From: Ephydatia muelleri
Lineage: Eukaryota; Porifera; Demospongiae; Spongillida; Spongillidae
DNA length: 64,000 nucleotides
NCBI GenBank assembly: GCA_013339895.1
Contig: JABACO010000001.1
Coordinates: 15,866,990 to 15,930,989 of the forward strand
Direction of reading: 5' to 3'
The first letter of the stretch is position 1; each line of letters opens with the position of its first letter. The translations under genes were made by a program, and so were the position numbers. The notes beneath the pieces are model-generated. The model made no database searches. It was given only the letters and a program-made list of their open reading frames with translations, and had not been told where the DNA came from. Below, piece after piece: positions 22,525-34,606 of the stretch.

Positions 22525-22692
22525 AAGTATAGCGCTTGTGTGGCAACTGACAGTTTCCTGAGCATTTATTAAACTGGTTACGTGTATTATTTATGAATTG
22601 TGCAGTATGTATTAACAAATCCAATAATACTACTCCATAACAAAAGAATAATAATACAAGAAAACAACATAACATATATAACAGACAATAAA

Positions 22693-24554
22693 AATAAATA
22701 CACACTAACAAAATCAAACGAGCCTATAATGAGACTCTGCCCTCATGTACTGCTAGGGCCAGATCACAATAAACTGGATGGTGGTATGATCGAAGATCTA
22801 CTTCCTCGCAGGCACATGATAGTGCAGTTTTCACTTGCACAAACATCACATAAACTGATGCACAAATGGACTAACGAGAAAGTACGGCATCTTAATGTAG
22901 CAGTAGACGACTGACAGCCGCGGTGTCAGTTAAAAAGATGTAACTTACATATAGTTTCTAGTTATGAGTTACCTGCTAGCTGCCTCATATACATGTATGT
23001 CCTGGGAAACCTCATCTTTTAATTACTTTGTCACTCGAGTCTGTTGGTCGGTTGCGTTAATCAGTTAGAATCGCCGTGCATGGGTACATGTATATGCCAT
23101 TAATTATTGACGCTATATGGAGAGTACAGCACTTCATCGTCGCGTGCATGATAACGAGAATTTGAAACATGGCTGCAAATGAATTGTACACCGTTAAAAA
23201 TGGTCAGCAGTTTGCTCACTTTTTAACGCTAGGGCTAGTTCAAATAGACATAAGTTTCGACTAAAATATATACCAATCTCATTGAAGTAAAAGAAAAAAA
23301 CTTTCGCTAGTCTTCAATACGCAATCGGAATGGTAAACCATCTATTGCGTTGTGAAATGCCATCACAGCAATTCAGGGCTTTGATTCCGGGCCCGTGACA
23401 GCACGCAATATCACCCGGAAGAGCGTGCTTCCGAATTTTGCGCGCCATGTGCTCTTGAAATCGTGAGTGGACCGATTTCATACGAATGATTTCTCGGTCC
23501 CGGAGGATTATTCGTATGCGCACGGGATAATTCGAGAGCAACGTCGCGCGCGAACGTGCAATTTTGTACGTGACCGAGGAACCTACCGTGTACGCGCAAT
23601 ATAGAACTATCGTATGACGTAAGGAAAGTTAAATATACTAGTTAATACTATCATTATTTCTCAGGTTATTGATCACATAGTCAAAAAATTTAATGTTTCA
23701 AGTTTACAAATATGAAACATAGAAAGTTGATAAGAGAACAAACCTGTTCGTAGAAAAGAAAGCATAACTGAAACAACACTTTTACCAAAAAATGGCCTTA
23801 CCTCCCAGCAGTTGATGGTGACGTTGTAACATCTGACTTCCACAACACAGGTCTTTCTTTAGAATAGTTCACTGCTGTCAACCCGAATGCACGTAGAATA
23901 CACCGCCATTTGAGCGAAAGGAAAAGGGTAACAATAAAGAGGTGCTGTTACATCACGTACGTTTTAGCGCTCTTGTTCAGCCAGGATGTTTCAGGTAGAT
24001 CAAGGAATCCAACATTTCTGCCATAATGCAGTAGAGAACACCATTATTCTGTTCCCGACGTTACGCCTTGGAAGCAAACAAAGTGCCACACAAAAACACG
24101 TAATTGACAGCTTACCTCGCTGTGTAGCGTAGCCGGCCGTTCTTTCTAACCAACAACCTGCCTGAATTGCTTCGCAGAACGTTATCCCAATACACAATTT
24201 CCTGACAAGCAAAGCTTTCAATTCAAAACGAGCGTAGGCTAAAGGTAACTCACCTGGCTTTCGTTTGACGATTTTGGAATAAAATGGCACCTCTCTGACT
24301 TACAGTGGAAGATGTAGTGTTCCACAGCGGTCATACATCCTATCAAAAAAAACATTCTGTGGAGCCATACTTACCGACGCGAGACGAAAATAATCATCAC
24401 GTGATTCACGTGGCTGCGTCGTCATGATGTTTTACTAATGACATGGCGATTGCAGACCTCGCCTGCTGAGAGCGTGAGGCATTCTGAAAGACATTTCCAT
24501 AATGGGAGGTTGGAGTTGGAATCCTGAGCCTTTGTATAAATGATATGACAAGCG
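22693..24554. other. no recognised gene
   Basis: The segment 23390-23600 has a CpG-rich, GC-richer composition than its surroundings (runs such as GCGCGCGAACGTGC), similar to the MITE at 56 kb. It could be a promoter or a mobile-element remnant. Short open frames are unconvincing. Confidence 0.3.
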
Positions 24555-24685
24555 GCCGTTCATAAATTACGTCACCTATATGGACCCCTCTTATACTGAT
24601 GTTAGCTTCATGTATACATCGTCACACTGGCTGCTACCACCCTGCAAGCTGGGGACCCTTCGAAGTGACGTAATTTATGGATGGC
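24555..24685. mobile_element. 131-bp MITE with CATAAATTACGTCAC ends
   Basis: GCCGTTCATAAATTACGTCA at the left and its near-exact reverse complement (two mismatches) at the right. Elements with CATAAATTACGTCAC-like termini are familiar in many animal genomes. There is no coding capacity. Confidence 0.65.
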
Positions 24686-25089
24686 ACCAAAGAAGACACC
24701 GAGAGAACGAGGTACATTCTAGCGATAGATTGTTTGCGTGCCCCGCCTCTTTATATGATGCATATAATAAGTAACATCACGCAGCAGAACATATAATATA
24801 GTCTCCAGGGCAAGCTGAAGTATAAACCATCGTCCAAGAAATGCATTTCTTCATAAAAAATAACCAAGGCATTGACTGACCGCTTTGGTCGCCTCAGCTA
24901 ATGCTCGTACCATTCTGAGTCGTTCTTACACCTTGTGCAGCAGGTGGATGAACTTTGTGTGTAATTGTGTATGGTTATATACTTGTGTAGCACTGTACTC
25001 AGAACCAAGTCAACAATATGAAAAACTATTCATTAACATGACTCTGATAGGTGAAAAGATTCTTGATGCATTTCCAGTGAGTGCTGCAT

Positions 25090-26125
25090 AGGTCATTAGA
25101 AGACCAGCGGGGTGATGTCTCATACCAATGTGAAGCTTACTGGACAAACCTTACGTCACATACAATGAAATGTAGTGATACTCACGTCAGTATGTATACC
25201 ATTATTAGTGACAAACGACTTACCTGATAGCCACACCAATCAGAATCACGTGACCCTCAGAAGACCATTGGGGCGATGTCTCATACCAATTTGAAGCTTA
25301 CTGGACAAACCTTACAATGATATGTAGTGATACTCACGTCAGTATGTATATCATTATTAGTGACAAATGACTCACCTGATAGCCACACCCTTCAGAATCA
25401 CGTGGCCCTCAGAAGACCATTGGGGCGATGTCTCATACCAATGTGAAGCTTACTGGACAAACCTTGTGTCACATACAATGAAATGTAGTGATACTCACGT
25501 CAGTATGTATATCATTATTAGTGACAAACGACTCACCTGATAGCCACACCCTTCAGAATCACGTGACCCTCAGAAGACCATTGGGGTGATGTCTCATACC
25601 AATGTGAAGCTTACTGGACAAACCTTGTGTCACATACAATGAAATGTAGTGATACTCACGTCAGTATGTACTATTATTAGTAACAAACGACTCACCTGAT
25701 AGCCACACCCTTCAGAATCACGTGACCCTCAGAAGACCATTGGGGCGATGTCTCATACCAATGTGAAGCTTACTGGACAAACCTTGTGTCACATACAATG
25801 AAATGTAGTGATACTCACGTCAGTATGTATACCATTATTAGTGAAAAACGACTCACCTGAGATAGCCACACCCTTCAGAATCACGTGACTCTCAGAAGAC
25901 CATTGAGGTGATGTCTCATACCAATGTGAAGCTTACTGGACAAACCTTGCGTCACATACAATGAAATGTACCATAGATTATTTAGACATCTATGAATGTG
26001 CTGAGTGATACGTGTATACCATTATTAGATCTAGAGACAAATTACTCACCGAAGATAGCCACACCCTTCCGAATCACATCACCCTAAGAAGACCACTGTG
26101 GTGAGGCCTCAGACCAATGTGAGTA
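25090..26125. repeat. tandem array of a ~160-bp unit (about 6-7 copies)
   Basis: A unit of about 150-162 bp repeats from 25.09 to 26.12 kb. Landmarks recur in each copy: CAGAAGACCATTGGGG, GTCTCATACCAATGTGAAGC, TTACTGGACAAACCTT, GATACTCACGTCAGTATGTA and CTCACCTGATAGCCACACC. Inner copies are very similar, while the first and last are more diverged, as expected for unequal exchange. On the minus strand the inner units share an open stretch beginning SHWYETSPQWSSEG that ends at CTATCAG|GTGAGT, a consensus splice donor. The next in-frame upstream codon is TAA, so I do not call it coding. Confidence 0.85.
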
Positions 26126-27750
26126 CATACAACTAGCTATAGCCTTGTTCTGACCCCTGAGCGACAACGAGTGCACAATGTTTTCGGTTTCAGGCATTAG
26201 AAAACTAGCTTTTTTTGACCTCACATACCTTAATTAAAAATTCGTGGGATCTGTCCTCTACTGCAGCTGTAGCCTCGGCGTGTTGTAAACTTAAAAAAGG
26301 TCAAATTCAATCATACGTGAGGAGAGGGTTAAATGGCCGTTTAATGATATTCCCGTACAGGATTGGGCGGTGAAATAATGGGACTACGTTAATCGTGAGT
26401 GCACGCTTTGTGATATGCACGGATGCATGACTGAATACGTATTTTGTAATCACCCGCGTGCGGACGGCCGAATTGCTGTGCATTATTCGAACATTTGACT
26501 ACTATATGATAAAACCAACCATGGTATATGTATTAGTCCATTCCGTGCGGCCATATAGGATGAACATAATGTTCATGACACAATCCAACCAATGGAATCA
26601 GTGCGCGCTTGTGATACCAATAATTTGACATTCATTTCTACAATGCACGTGTATAAAAGTTTTACGGACGAGATTAATAGGAAGTTTATTGCTGCGACAG
26701 ATACTCTGTAACAATACCTAACTATACGTTGCATGAATATATACAGATGTATTTAGATGCACTCAACCTATGCAACCATCCTAAGATGAAATAAGAAGAG
26801 CAACATCCACATTCTTGAATTTAGATTTGGAGTGCAATGTATCTCTTTTTTATAAATGGACCTAACGCTTGCGTTACAAAATTTCCAGTACCCACAATTG
26901 AAATGTAACGTGTTTACGTTGAAATGTATGGCTAATAAAAAATAAATAAAAAATCAGAGCCTTACAACTCCAGACAGACACGCCGATTTTCAGTGCCGCG
27001 TAAGGCAATGCGAAGAAGGAAATTTCAGACTTAAAATCAAAAAATTTTAAATGTTGAAAAAAACATGCGTTAGTCCTTTTCGCGTAAACGATCCCATATA
27101 CAGGTACGGTCCAAATAGGAATATCTTTATTGCACATTTCTACCTAAATAAAGTGTCAGTGTGCAAGAACATTCAAGTGCTACGCACGTTTCAGACACCA
27201 TGACACCACCCCCACCCACCCACCCCATCTTCCAACTTCTTGGACCAACTATATAAATTTGAAAATCTCGTCAAATGGTATCGTTTCCGCGAAAAGGGAC
27301 CTAACGCATACATTATAAAATTTCACTTGCGTTGGATAATAAAAATTCAGAACCTTAGACCTCCATGATAGATACTCCGATTCTCAGTGCGTAAGAAGCA
27401 ATGTGTATAGAGGACATTTCAGGCTTCTAGAATATCTAAAAATTGAATTGAAAACTTGCGTCATACGACTTTTTGGGTGACAAAATCGTACGTGACACGA
27501 TTAAATCTACTAATACCTCTATACTGTACATGTCCACTTTGTGTACAAAAGTATTTAATTTTGCTCAAATGAAATCAGCTCCCTCACACACACACACACG
27601 CACACATACCCATATACACACACACACTTTTTAATATTGTACCATAGGCCCTGTGTTGTACATTGATATTTTTAGCCATATGTATACAGTTGTATGGGGT
27701 CACAATGTACAGTGTATGCATGTACAGAACCTGTACACCATCGTATGGCG
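26126..27750. other. non-coding; two diverged copies of one dispersed repeat
   Basis: About 26860-27130 and 27290-27500 are diverged direct copies (shared blocks CCTAACGC, TTACAAAATTTC/TTATAAAATTTC, CAGAGCCTTA/CAGAACCTTA, GATTYTCAGTGC). No exon is recognised. The minus-strand open frame at 26874-27137 is probably an artefact of this AT-rich repeat. Confidence 0.45.
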
Positions 27751-27751
27751 T

Positions 27752-27754
27752 ATA

Positions 27755-27834
<80 letters not shown>
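27752..27834. repeat. (CA)n microsatellite
   Basis: About 80 bp of nearly pure CA repeat, followed by shorter CA runs to about 27885. The open frames across it are artefacts. Confidence 0.97.
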
Positions 27835-27835
<1 letters not shown>

Positions 27836-27885
27836 CACATACACACATGCACATACACACACATGTACAGTACACTTGCACACAC

Positions 27886-29102
27886 CAGCTATACATGTGG
27901 CAAATTATAGACATATACCAATCCTATGGGAACATGATGCATGCATGAACAAAAAACCAATCATATGCATGTACAGAAACCATATGGAGAAATGAACGGT
28001 CACGAAAGTTGCGGTTTGTAAATTTTTGGATTTCATTCCGCGGTACGTTCCATAGAGAATGTATGGCGTTTTTACAAACTTGATTATTATTTAATTAAAT
28101 AACGGACCTGCAACTTTTGCTACCCACTAATACTACTCTAAATGATGTTCAAATGTAGGCAATTTCAATTTTTGTATCTTATACCGTCCAAAATTCTGGG
28201 ACCATTTCTGAAAATATGATATTCCATAGACTTGTACACAAAATGGAAAAAAATCATGCTAATTAAGATATTCCATTAGTTATAACTAATGAACAGAGGG
28301 GGTTAAAACTTTTGCCACCCTCTAAAACTATTCTACAACTATCCAAATAATATAATATATGAAAACAAGTGAATGTTGTCGTGAAGAATTTGGGGACCAT
28401 TTTTAAAAATAGTAAACCAGTTTTGGTGCAATAAGGCGCCATTTTAAAATGGCGTTTCTATGGGTTGCCATAGATATTTAGCTAACGTGAGACCTCTAAC
28501 TTGGACACGCCCATCTAGGGCAATTCTGCGAGGGTGGAGTCGAGGCAGAGGGCGAGGTGGGCCAGGGGGCGGGGTAGACAGGGGAAATGAGCGTATAAAC
28601 ATAACTACATGGAATCTGAACCTGCGTCAGCAGGTTCAATCGCGTCGGGAGGGACAACGGAGAAACGGATCACTTATCTCTTTGCAGCAATCGAACGACA
28701 ACATCAAGATCTACGTTTTGATGCTAGTTTCATTTCATAAAACTATGCGCTTCTAGACAAACAAAGAACCTGTTTCTCGTGCCCACGCCCAAAAAAATTG
28801 TTGGTCGTCGTCGTCGTTGTCGTCTTCCTTAGGAAGGTATAACTCGAGCTACGAAGGGTTTTAAAGAACGGCAATAGTACCAATCTCTTCAGAATTTACC
28901 GGCACGGTGCCCCTTAAGGTCATATAGATGCATATCACATCTACCAAAAGTAGCAAGCATAATATAGGAATTAATTTTTAATAATGATGTATTTAATAAT
29001 GTTATACAGCATAAATGCTCCAACCTGCACTAAATTTATTTGGTGTTCCTATCGCAGTTTAGTCATTACTTACTTTTGTTAGTGAAGTTGTTTTTTTTTT
29101 CA
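27886..29102. other. mostly non-coding; weak Arg/Gly-rich ORF
   Basis: The only open frame of note is 28460-28756 (+), 98 codons with an RGWSRGRGRGGPGGG tract. RGG-like tracts occur in RNA-binding proteins, but the frame has no other support. About 28020-28440 is AT-rich and unclassified. Confidence 0.25.
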
Positions 29103-29991
29103 ATGCCTTCGCGTAATCGAAAGAAGAGATGTAAGCAACGAGCGGAATACCTCCAAAAACGAGAAGATATTTTATCACAAGAGAACAAGGCTAAAGCCCG
29201 AGAGCGCTACAAGGCCGACCCTGAAAAGAAGAAGGCCTCTGTACGCGACACCTACAACGCAAATGCTGTATCTAAGCGTGCTGCTAAAAGGCAGCGATAT
29301 CAAGAGGACGTCGAGGAGAACCGTGCTGCTAAAAGGCAGCGATATCAAGAGGGCGTCGAGGAGAACCGGGCTGCTAAAAGGCAGCGATATCAAGAGGGCG
29401 TCGAGGAGAACCGTGCTGCTAAAAGGCAGCGATATCAAGAGGGCGTCGAGGAGAACCGTGCTGCTAAAAGGCAGCGATATCGAGAGGGCCTCGAGGAGAA
29501 CCGTGCTGCTAAAAGGCGGATATACAGGGGCAATTCAGCTACCATTAAGGCAGCTAGAAGGAGTCGGTATTGGAAGGGAACTACCACTACCACCCAAAGG
29601 TATGTTATAGCATGCTGTATGTAGCATTTAAAATCTAAGGGCTGCTTTGCACGTGGCTCATGGCTTCCCTGTCATGCACACATTAACACATTTCTTGTAT
29701 GCCTGCATACCGTATTATCAGATGTACAGTAAGGCTTCCCAGTTTCCTTGTACATGTAAAGGTCAATGTTTGTACAAAAGGTATTTGTGCATGCATCTGT
29801 GTCCGTACATTATTGTATATTAGTTATCTGATGTTGAAGAAAGGACACTGCTAAAAACTATCCGTAAGGTTAATGCAAAGAAGTTGCAAGAGAGTGATAT
29901 TTTAGTCGGGCATAGGTTTCATACTGCTGGGGCTGAGCCTTACTTCTCTGATAATTCATACACTCACACAAAACAGCATGGAGCCTGTTAA
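29103..29991 (+). CDS. Lys/Arg-rich tandem-repeat protein, partial or decayed, two exons
   Basis: Exon 1 runs from ATG 29103 to a donor at 29599 (CCCAAAG|GTATGT), about 165 codons. After a basic start (MPSRNRKKRC) and a KAKARERYKADPEKKKASV segment it has five tandem 45-bp repeats at 29281-29510, each coding RAAKRQRYQEGVEEN or a close variant. A second open segment, missed by ATG-based calling, starts after ATTAG at 29824 and gives ERTLLKTIRKV, then HRFHTAGAEPYFSDNSY, to a stop at 29991 or a donor at 29986. I recall this pairing of basic RY/KY repeats with an HTAxxEPYF block in multicopy uncharacterised proteins of sponges and cnidarians, some linked to mobile elements. The two pieces do not splice in one frame with the junctions I chose, so the gene may be broken. 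Confidence 0.5.
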
Positions 29992-30327
29992 GTTTAGCTA
30001 AGTTTGCCTGAGGTCTTATCTATAGACAATCTATAGATGCCACTGCATTATGTATATAGTTACTGGGGCATCTGTAGATCATTGGTGCAACCAGTTGCAG
30101 CTGCTTATGCATAGAGTATGGTAGACACTGGGACTCCATGAGCTATATCATTCATGAAATTAGACCAATAGACCAATAGAATTATAGCACAGCTAGAAAA
30201 CGTGGCTGTGCATGTATACCGGCCGGTATAAACCAATGACCCATAGAACAGCACATTTCTCGAAATAAATTCAAAGGTAAATACTAAATTTTTTACAAGT
30301 TGTTTCAATACTCTGTCTGTCACGTAG

Positions 30328-30879
30328 ATGGCTGAAGAAGTCGGGAAAGAATTTTTTGATGAGTCTGAAGGAGAGGAGGTCGAGGAAGCACATACATCCT
30401 CGATCACAACTTCTGCCCCCACCAGCGCTAGCCTCACCACCAGCAGCAGCGCTGCCCTGCCAGCGCTAGCCCCACCACCAGCAGCAGCGCTGCCCCCGCC
30501 AGCGCTAGCCCCACCACCAGCAGCAGCGCTGCCCCCGCCAACGCTAGCCCCACCACCAGCAGCAGCGCTGCCCCCGCCAACGCTAGCCCCACCACCAGCA
30601 GCAGCGCTGCCCCCGCCAGCGCTAGCCCCACCACCAGCTGCAGCGCTGCCCCCGCCAGCGCTAGCCCCACCACCAGCAGCAGCGCTGCCCCCGCCAACGC
30701 TAGCCCCACCGCTGCCCCCACCAGCGCTAGCCCCACCACCATGGCCAGCAGCAGCGCTGCCCCCCCACCCCCCTCCCAGAGCTAGTCCCACCACCACCAG
30801 CAGCGCCCCTCCCACCGCCAGTACCAGTTCTGCCCCCGCCACTGCTCCCCCCAATGCTGCCCCCCGCCTTTTTTCCTGA
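30328..30879 (+). CDS. Pro/Ala-rich 39-bp-repeat ORF, hypothetical
   Basis: A 183-codon ORF with an acidic start (MAEEVGKEFFDESEGEEVEEA) and then about seven copies of a 39-bp unit (13 codons, PALAPPPAAALPP) at 30430-30745, ending in a Pro/Ser/Ala tail. The repeat is open in several frames on both strands because it is GC-rich, so coding is not proven. The ATG and acidic leader ahead of the repeat favour the plus strand. It lies 340 bp after the repeat protein above, with which it may share a transcript. Confidence 0.35.
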   Translation: MAEEVGKEFFDESEGEEVEEAHTSSITTSAPTSASLTTSSSAALPALAPPPAAALPPPALAPPPAAALPPPTLAPPPAAALPPPTLAPPPAAALPPPALAPPPAAALPPPALAPPPAAALPPPTLAPPLPPPALAPPPWPAAALPPHPPPRASPTTTSSAPPTASTSSAPATAPPNAAPRLFS

Positions 30880-31109
30880 CCCCGCCACCCGCATGCCCAT
30901 ACCCAAGGTGGGGGGGGGGGGGGGGAAGAAGAGGAAGAGGAGGGAGAAGAGGCCGAGGAGGCGGCAAAATAATTAATTATATAAAAAACAATTATACGTA
31001 CCATTTTTAATTTATGTGTTTGTTAATTTATTACTTTTCATTATTAAAGTCGTATTGTAAAAACAAAGCGTTTATAAGTTCTTTGACACGGAGAAAAAAA
31101 ACTTATGAA

Positions 31110-31406
31110 ACAAGTAAATAAAAACATTCTCTAACGAGAAAGTTGGTGGGCATATAGGATTGACAATGTTGGTGTAAAAAGCACGGAAACAAGTGTGACA
31201 GAAATGTTACTGGAAAATTGAAATAGGCCTATATTTAGCCCATTTTCTCAGGCGTGCGCTGCCTAAATGTGACTGGGCTAAATATAGGCCTATTTCAATT
31301 TTCCAGTAACATTTCTGTCACACTTGTTTCCGTGCTTTTTACACCAACATTGTCAATCCTATATGCCCACCAACTTTCTCGTTAGAGAATGTTTTTATTT
31401 ACTTGT
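31110..31406. mobile_element. foldback element, 133-bp arms, no mismatch seen
   Basis: Positions 31110-31242 and 31274-31406 are inverted copies of each other with no difference that I found, around a 31-bp spacer. The arms begin ACAAGTAAATAAAAACATTC. Perfect arms imply recent formation or ongoing homogenisation. A diverged relative seems to lie at 1300-1476. No target duplication is evident. Confidence 0.9.
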
Positions 31407-32040
31407 ACTAAAAGCTTCGGGTCTGTGTTTTCTACACCGAGTAGACTGATCGTTGTCTTGAAATTAGAATGATAGTGTAGGCTACATATACCTCGACTGG
31501 CTGCTCAGATATCTACGTACGCTGGCAACACTTCGTATATCATGTTAGCGGATCCTATAGGCCTACACGTAGCTGAATCGAGTGTCTGAGAAACAAACCA
31601 GCAGCCAAACGTGATCACATGTACATGTACATGCGACACCTCCAGTTATCAAATTAACACAACAGCAACGCTAATATTTTGCAGATCCGAGGTGAGAAAC
31701 TTTAAGCGTAGTTGTGTGGTTCCATCCACGTACTCGATATCGATGTGTTGACAGTGTGATTCTGTGATTAGTTAGGTTCGAATCGGATGTAATAATACTA
31801 GTGCCCTTCACAAAGGGAGCATTTATTAGAAATAATGTATTACGCTGTTGTAGTATAGTTTAGCAGTTATGTATTGCGAATAAATTGTAAAAACTGTATA
31901 TTTTGCCTCCAACACATGTATATGCTTTTACTGTATGGTGCATGTATACGTATGGTGCTTGTGATGTAATGCATGTACCAGTGTAAATGTATGCCCTTAT
32001 AACTGATCTAGGTGTGTAAGTAAGGAGGAAAAAGCTACAA

Positions 32041-32114
<74 letters not shown>

Positions 32115-32897
32115 TGTAGTATGTTTCTGCGGGCAATCACATACATGTATGTGCAGAGTTTGAACTCTTCCAGAACTACTTTTGAACCCACCTTTGGTTG
32201 CATTTTACCCATGCATAGGAAGAAGGACCAATGTGACTGATCATACATGTATATATTCAGTCCCATTGGTCCAGGAAAGGATATTTAGTTACGAGGATCT
32301 GTGTTGAAAGCAACAGGGGGTGGTGTTTCTGAATATAATTGGTGATGGGGCAAAAATAAGTTTTCCCTTCGTACCATTACATGGCATGCCATGCAGTTAT
32401 AGTAAATGGTGCAGACCAGCCTGATTAATTGGCTGAATGGCAAGTTACATGGCATGTGTAAATCAGGGGGTCAGTAAATCCCTTGTAATGGTGTGCATCT
32501 TGTAAATGTAACATCTGTAGCAACTGAATGTCTTCAAACTATGAGTGTTACTGATAGATGTTGCGTGTTGCCTACTCAATCCTTCCTGTCTCTCTCTCTC
32601 TCTCTCTCATCCCCCCCCCCCCCCCTCCCCAGGCTTCTACTGATTACATCATGTCATTAGTAATTTAAAAACATACAGGCTACACATATAAAGGATGGCA
32701 AGAACTGGACAGGATGAAGAAGCAGCGAATCATGATGCCAGTTGGTAGAATGCAGCCATTGCTTCCATCACCTCCAAGCTCATAGGACTTGGTGTCATTG
32801 AACTCATTTTTCTTTGTTTCTGTCAGTCACTGTGTAATCTGAACAAAACAATGCTTGCAATGGGATTTCAGCTTCCCACTTCATAAGCTGAGACATG

Positions 32898-32949
<52 letters not shown>

Positions 32950-33650
32950 ACATAGCCCTCTTCTGATCCTATCTTAATTTGGATGTTTATACAAGGAACA
33001 AAGGCACAATGTCATGAATTTTGTTGTGTGGCAAGACCTTTGCCCCATACATGTATATACATGTATATGTATGATACCTCCATAAAGTGAACAACTTCAT
33101 GCACATGGTATTTGTGTAGGGGTTATTTGTGGGTGTAAGGGTCAAGCAGATGATGGGATGATGGTGCAGGGACTGATACAGATAGAGGCAGCAAAAACTG
33201 TTAGTCATTATGCAACCACCCCCATGATGGGTGTGGCCTTAGGAAGAACAGTATCAAGTTTTTGAGGGGTGACTCTTTCATTGTAAGGGCATCCTGTTCA
33301 GCTGATCCTGACAAGAGAGTACATTCAATTTCAGTGATGGATCCAGGATTTCCAGTTTGCGTATGTGTGTGTGTGTGTGTGTGTGTAGGGGGGGGGGGGG
33401 GGGGGGGGGGGGCAAATGACCCATGCCCACGTCCTGCTCCAGCTGGGGTATGGGGGACTGGCTGTAAGCTCCTCCATAGGGTCTAGGGAAGAGCACATTA
33501 CATTGTACTTCGACATCAACCCATATTTCAACAAGTCAAAGAGTGTATGGAAGCGCTTGTGCCTACAGTACATGTACACAGATAAAGCCCATTACATAGA
33601 GGTGTAGCTCCTCCCATGGATGTGACCACTGGCATTACCACTTACACACA

Positions 33651-33688
<38 letters not shown>

Positions 33689-34080
33689 CCCCCACAAGTA
33701 GTCCAATCTTCATGTACACTATCTGCCACACTATCTGCCAATCAGTGAAGGTCAGCAAGATGCTTTGATTGTATTCATTTTAGCCAGGACAATGGTTGTG
33801 TACACCTTGGACTGCCCTTGTGGGTTTTGTGGTAGCAGTCAGGCCCCAAGGCCAACATAAAGAACAGTACCTAGGGAGATAGAAGGCCAACAGTACACTA
33901 TATCAACGCTAATACACTACACATCTGTATCTGTACTGACTTGTTGGAGTCATGAATGTTTGGGGCAGTATGCTCCACTAGCAGAGAGGAGAGTTGTAGA
34001 AGGATGCACATGGGGTCCTGGGGAAGAGTGCCAAGGTATGACCGTATAAGGTCTAGGCATATTGAGTGAGTACTCACTGA
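31407..34080. other. no recognised gene; several microsatellites
   Basis: TG runs at 32046-32119, 32897-32949 and 33361-33388, the last followed by a G-run to 33411. A CT run and C-run lie at 32587-32632, and a CA run at 33651-33684. About 33960-34080 on the minus strand may hold another exon of the FN3 gene (a CILLQLSSLLVEHTAP stretch), which is weak. Confidence 0.5.
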
Positions 34081-34329
34081 GGAGCCAAAGGACTTGTCAG
34101 GGTTAATGATCTTATTAATAAATACGCTGATGACAATGTCATTAGTGCGACTCAGGATAAGGGGGTCCCCCAGGAGGGGTTGTCCTCATGCTGAGAAGGT
34201 TGGAATCACAATGTACTGGAGGAGCAAGGGAAAGTGAGGAGGTGAAGGTGAAGGGAGGTAAGAGGGAGGGAGGATAAATGGTATGTGTAATTTGCCAGAG
34301 ATGTACCTGCTGGGTACATGTACATGACT

Positions 34330-34560
34330 ACAGGAGGACAGGAGAGAGGGAGTGAGGGAGGAGGAGGGAGGGAGGGAGGGAGGGAGGAGGGAGGGGGGAG
34401 GGAGGGAGGAGGGGGGAGGAAGGGAGGAGGAGGGAGGGAGGAGGAAGGGAGGAGGAAGGGAGGGAGGAAGGAGGAGTAGGTGAGACAGGAGAGAAAGAAA
34501 GGAAGGAGGAAGTGAGGGAGTAGGTGAGACAGGAGAGAAAGAAAGGAAGGAATAAGAGCA
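34330..34560. repeat. GGAGGGA polypurine tract
   Basis: About 230 bp of GGA/GGGA/GAAGG repeats on the plus strand in an intron of the FN3 gene. The long Ser/Pro/Leu frames on the minus strand are artefacts. Confidence 0.93.
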
Positions 34561-34606
34561 AAGAAGATGGAACACAAACTAAGTGATTGAAGTGTACACA
34601 ATGTAC

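Noticed and set aside
25090..26125. CRISPR-like array
   Set aside because: The whole unit of about 160 bp is repeated, without short repeats separating unique spacers, and the context is a eukaryotic genome.
30105..31004. 299-codon Gly/Ala-rich minus-strand ORF
   Set aside because: It reads the 39-bp GC-rich minisatellite backwards; the plus strand has the better start and acidic leader.
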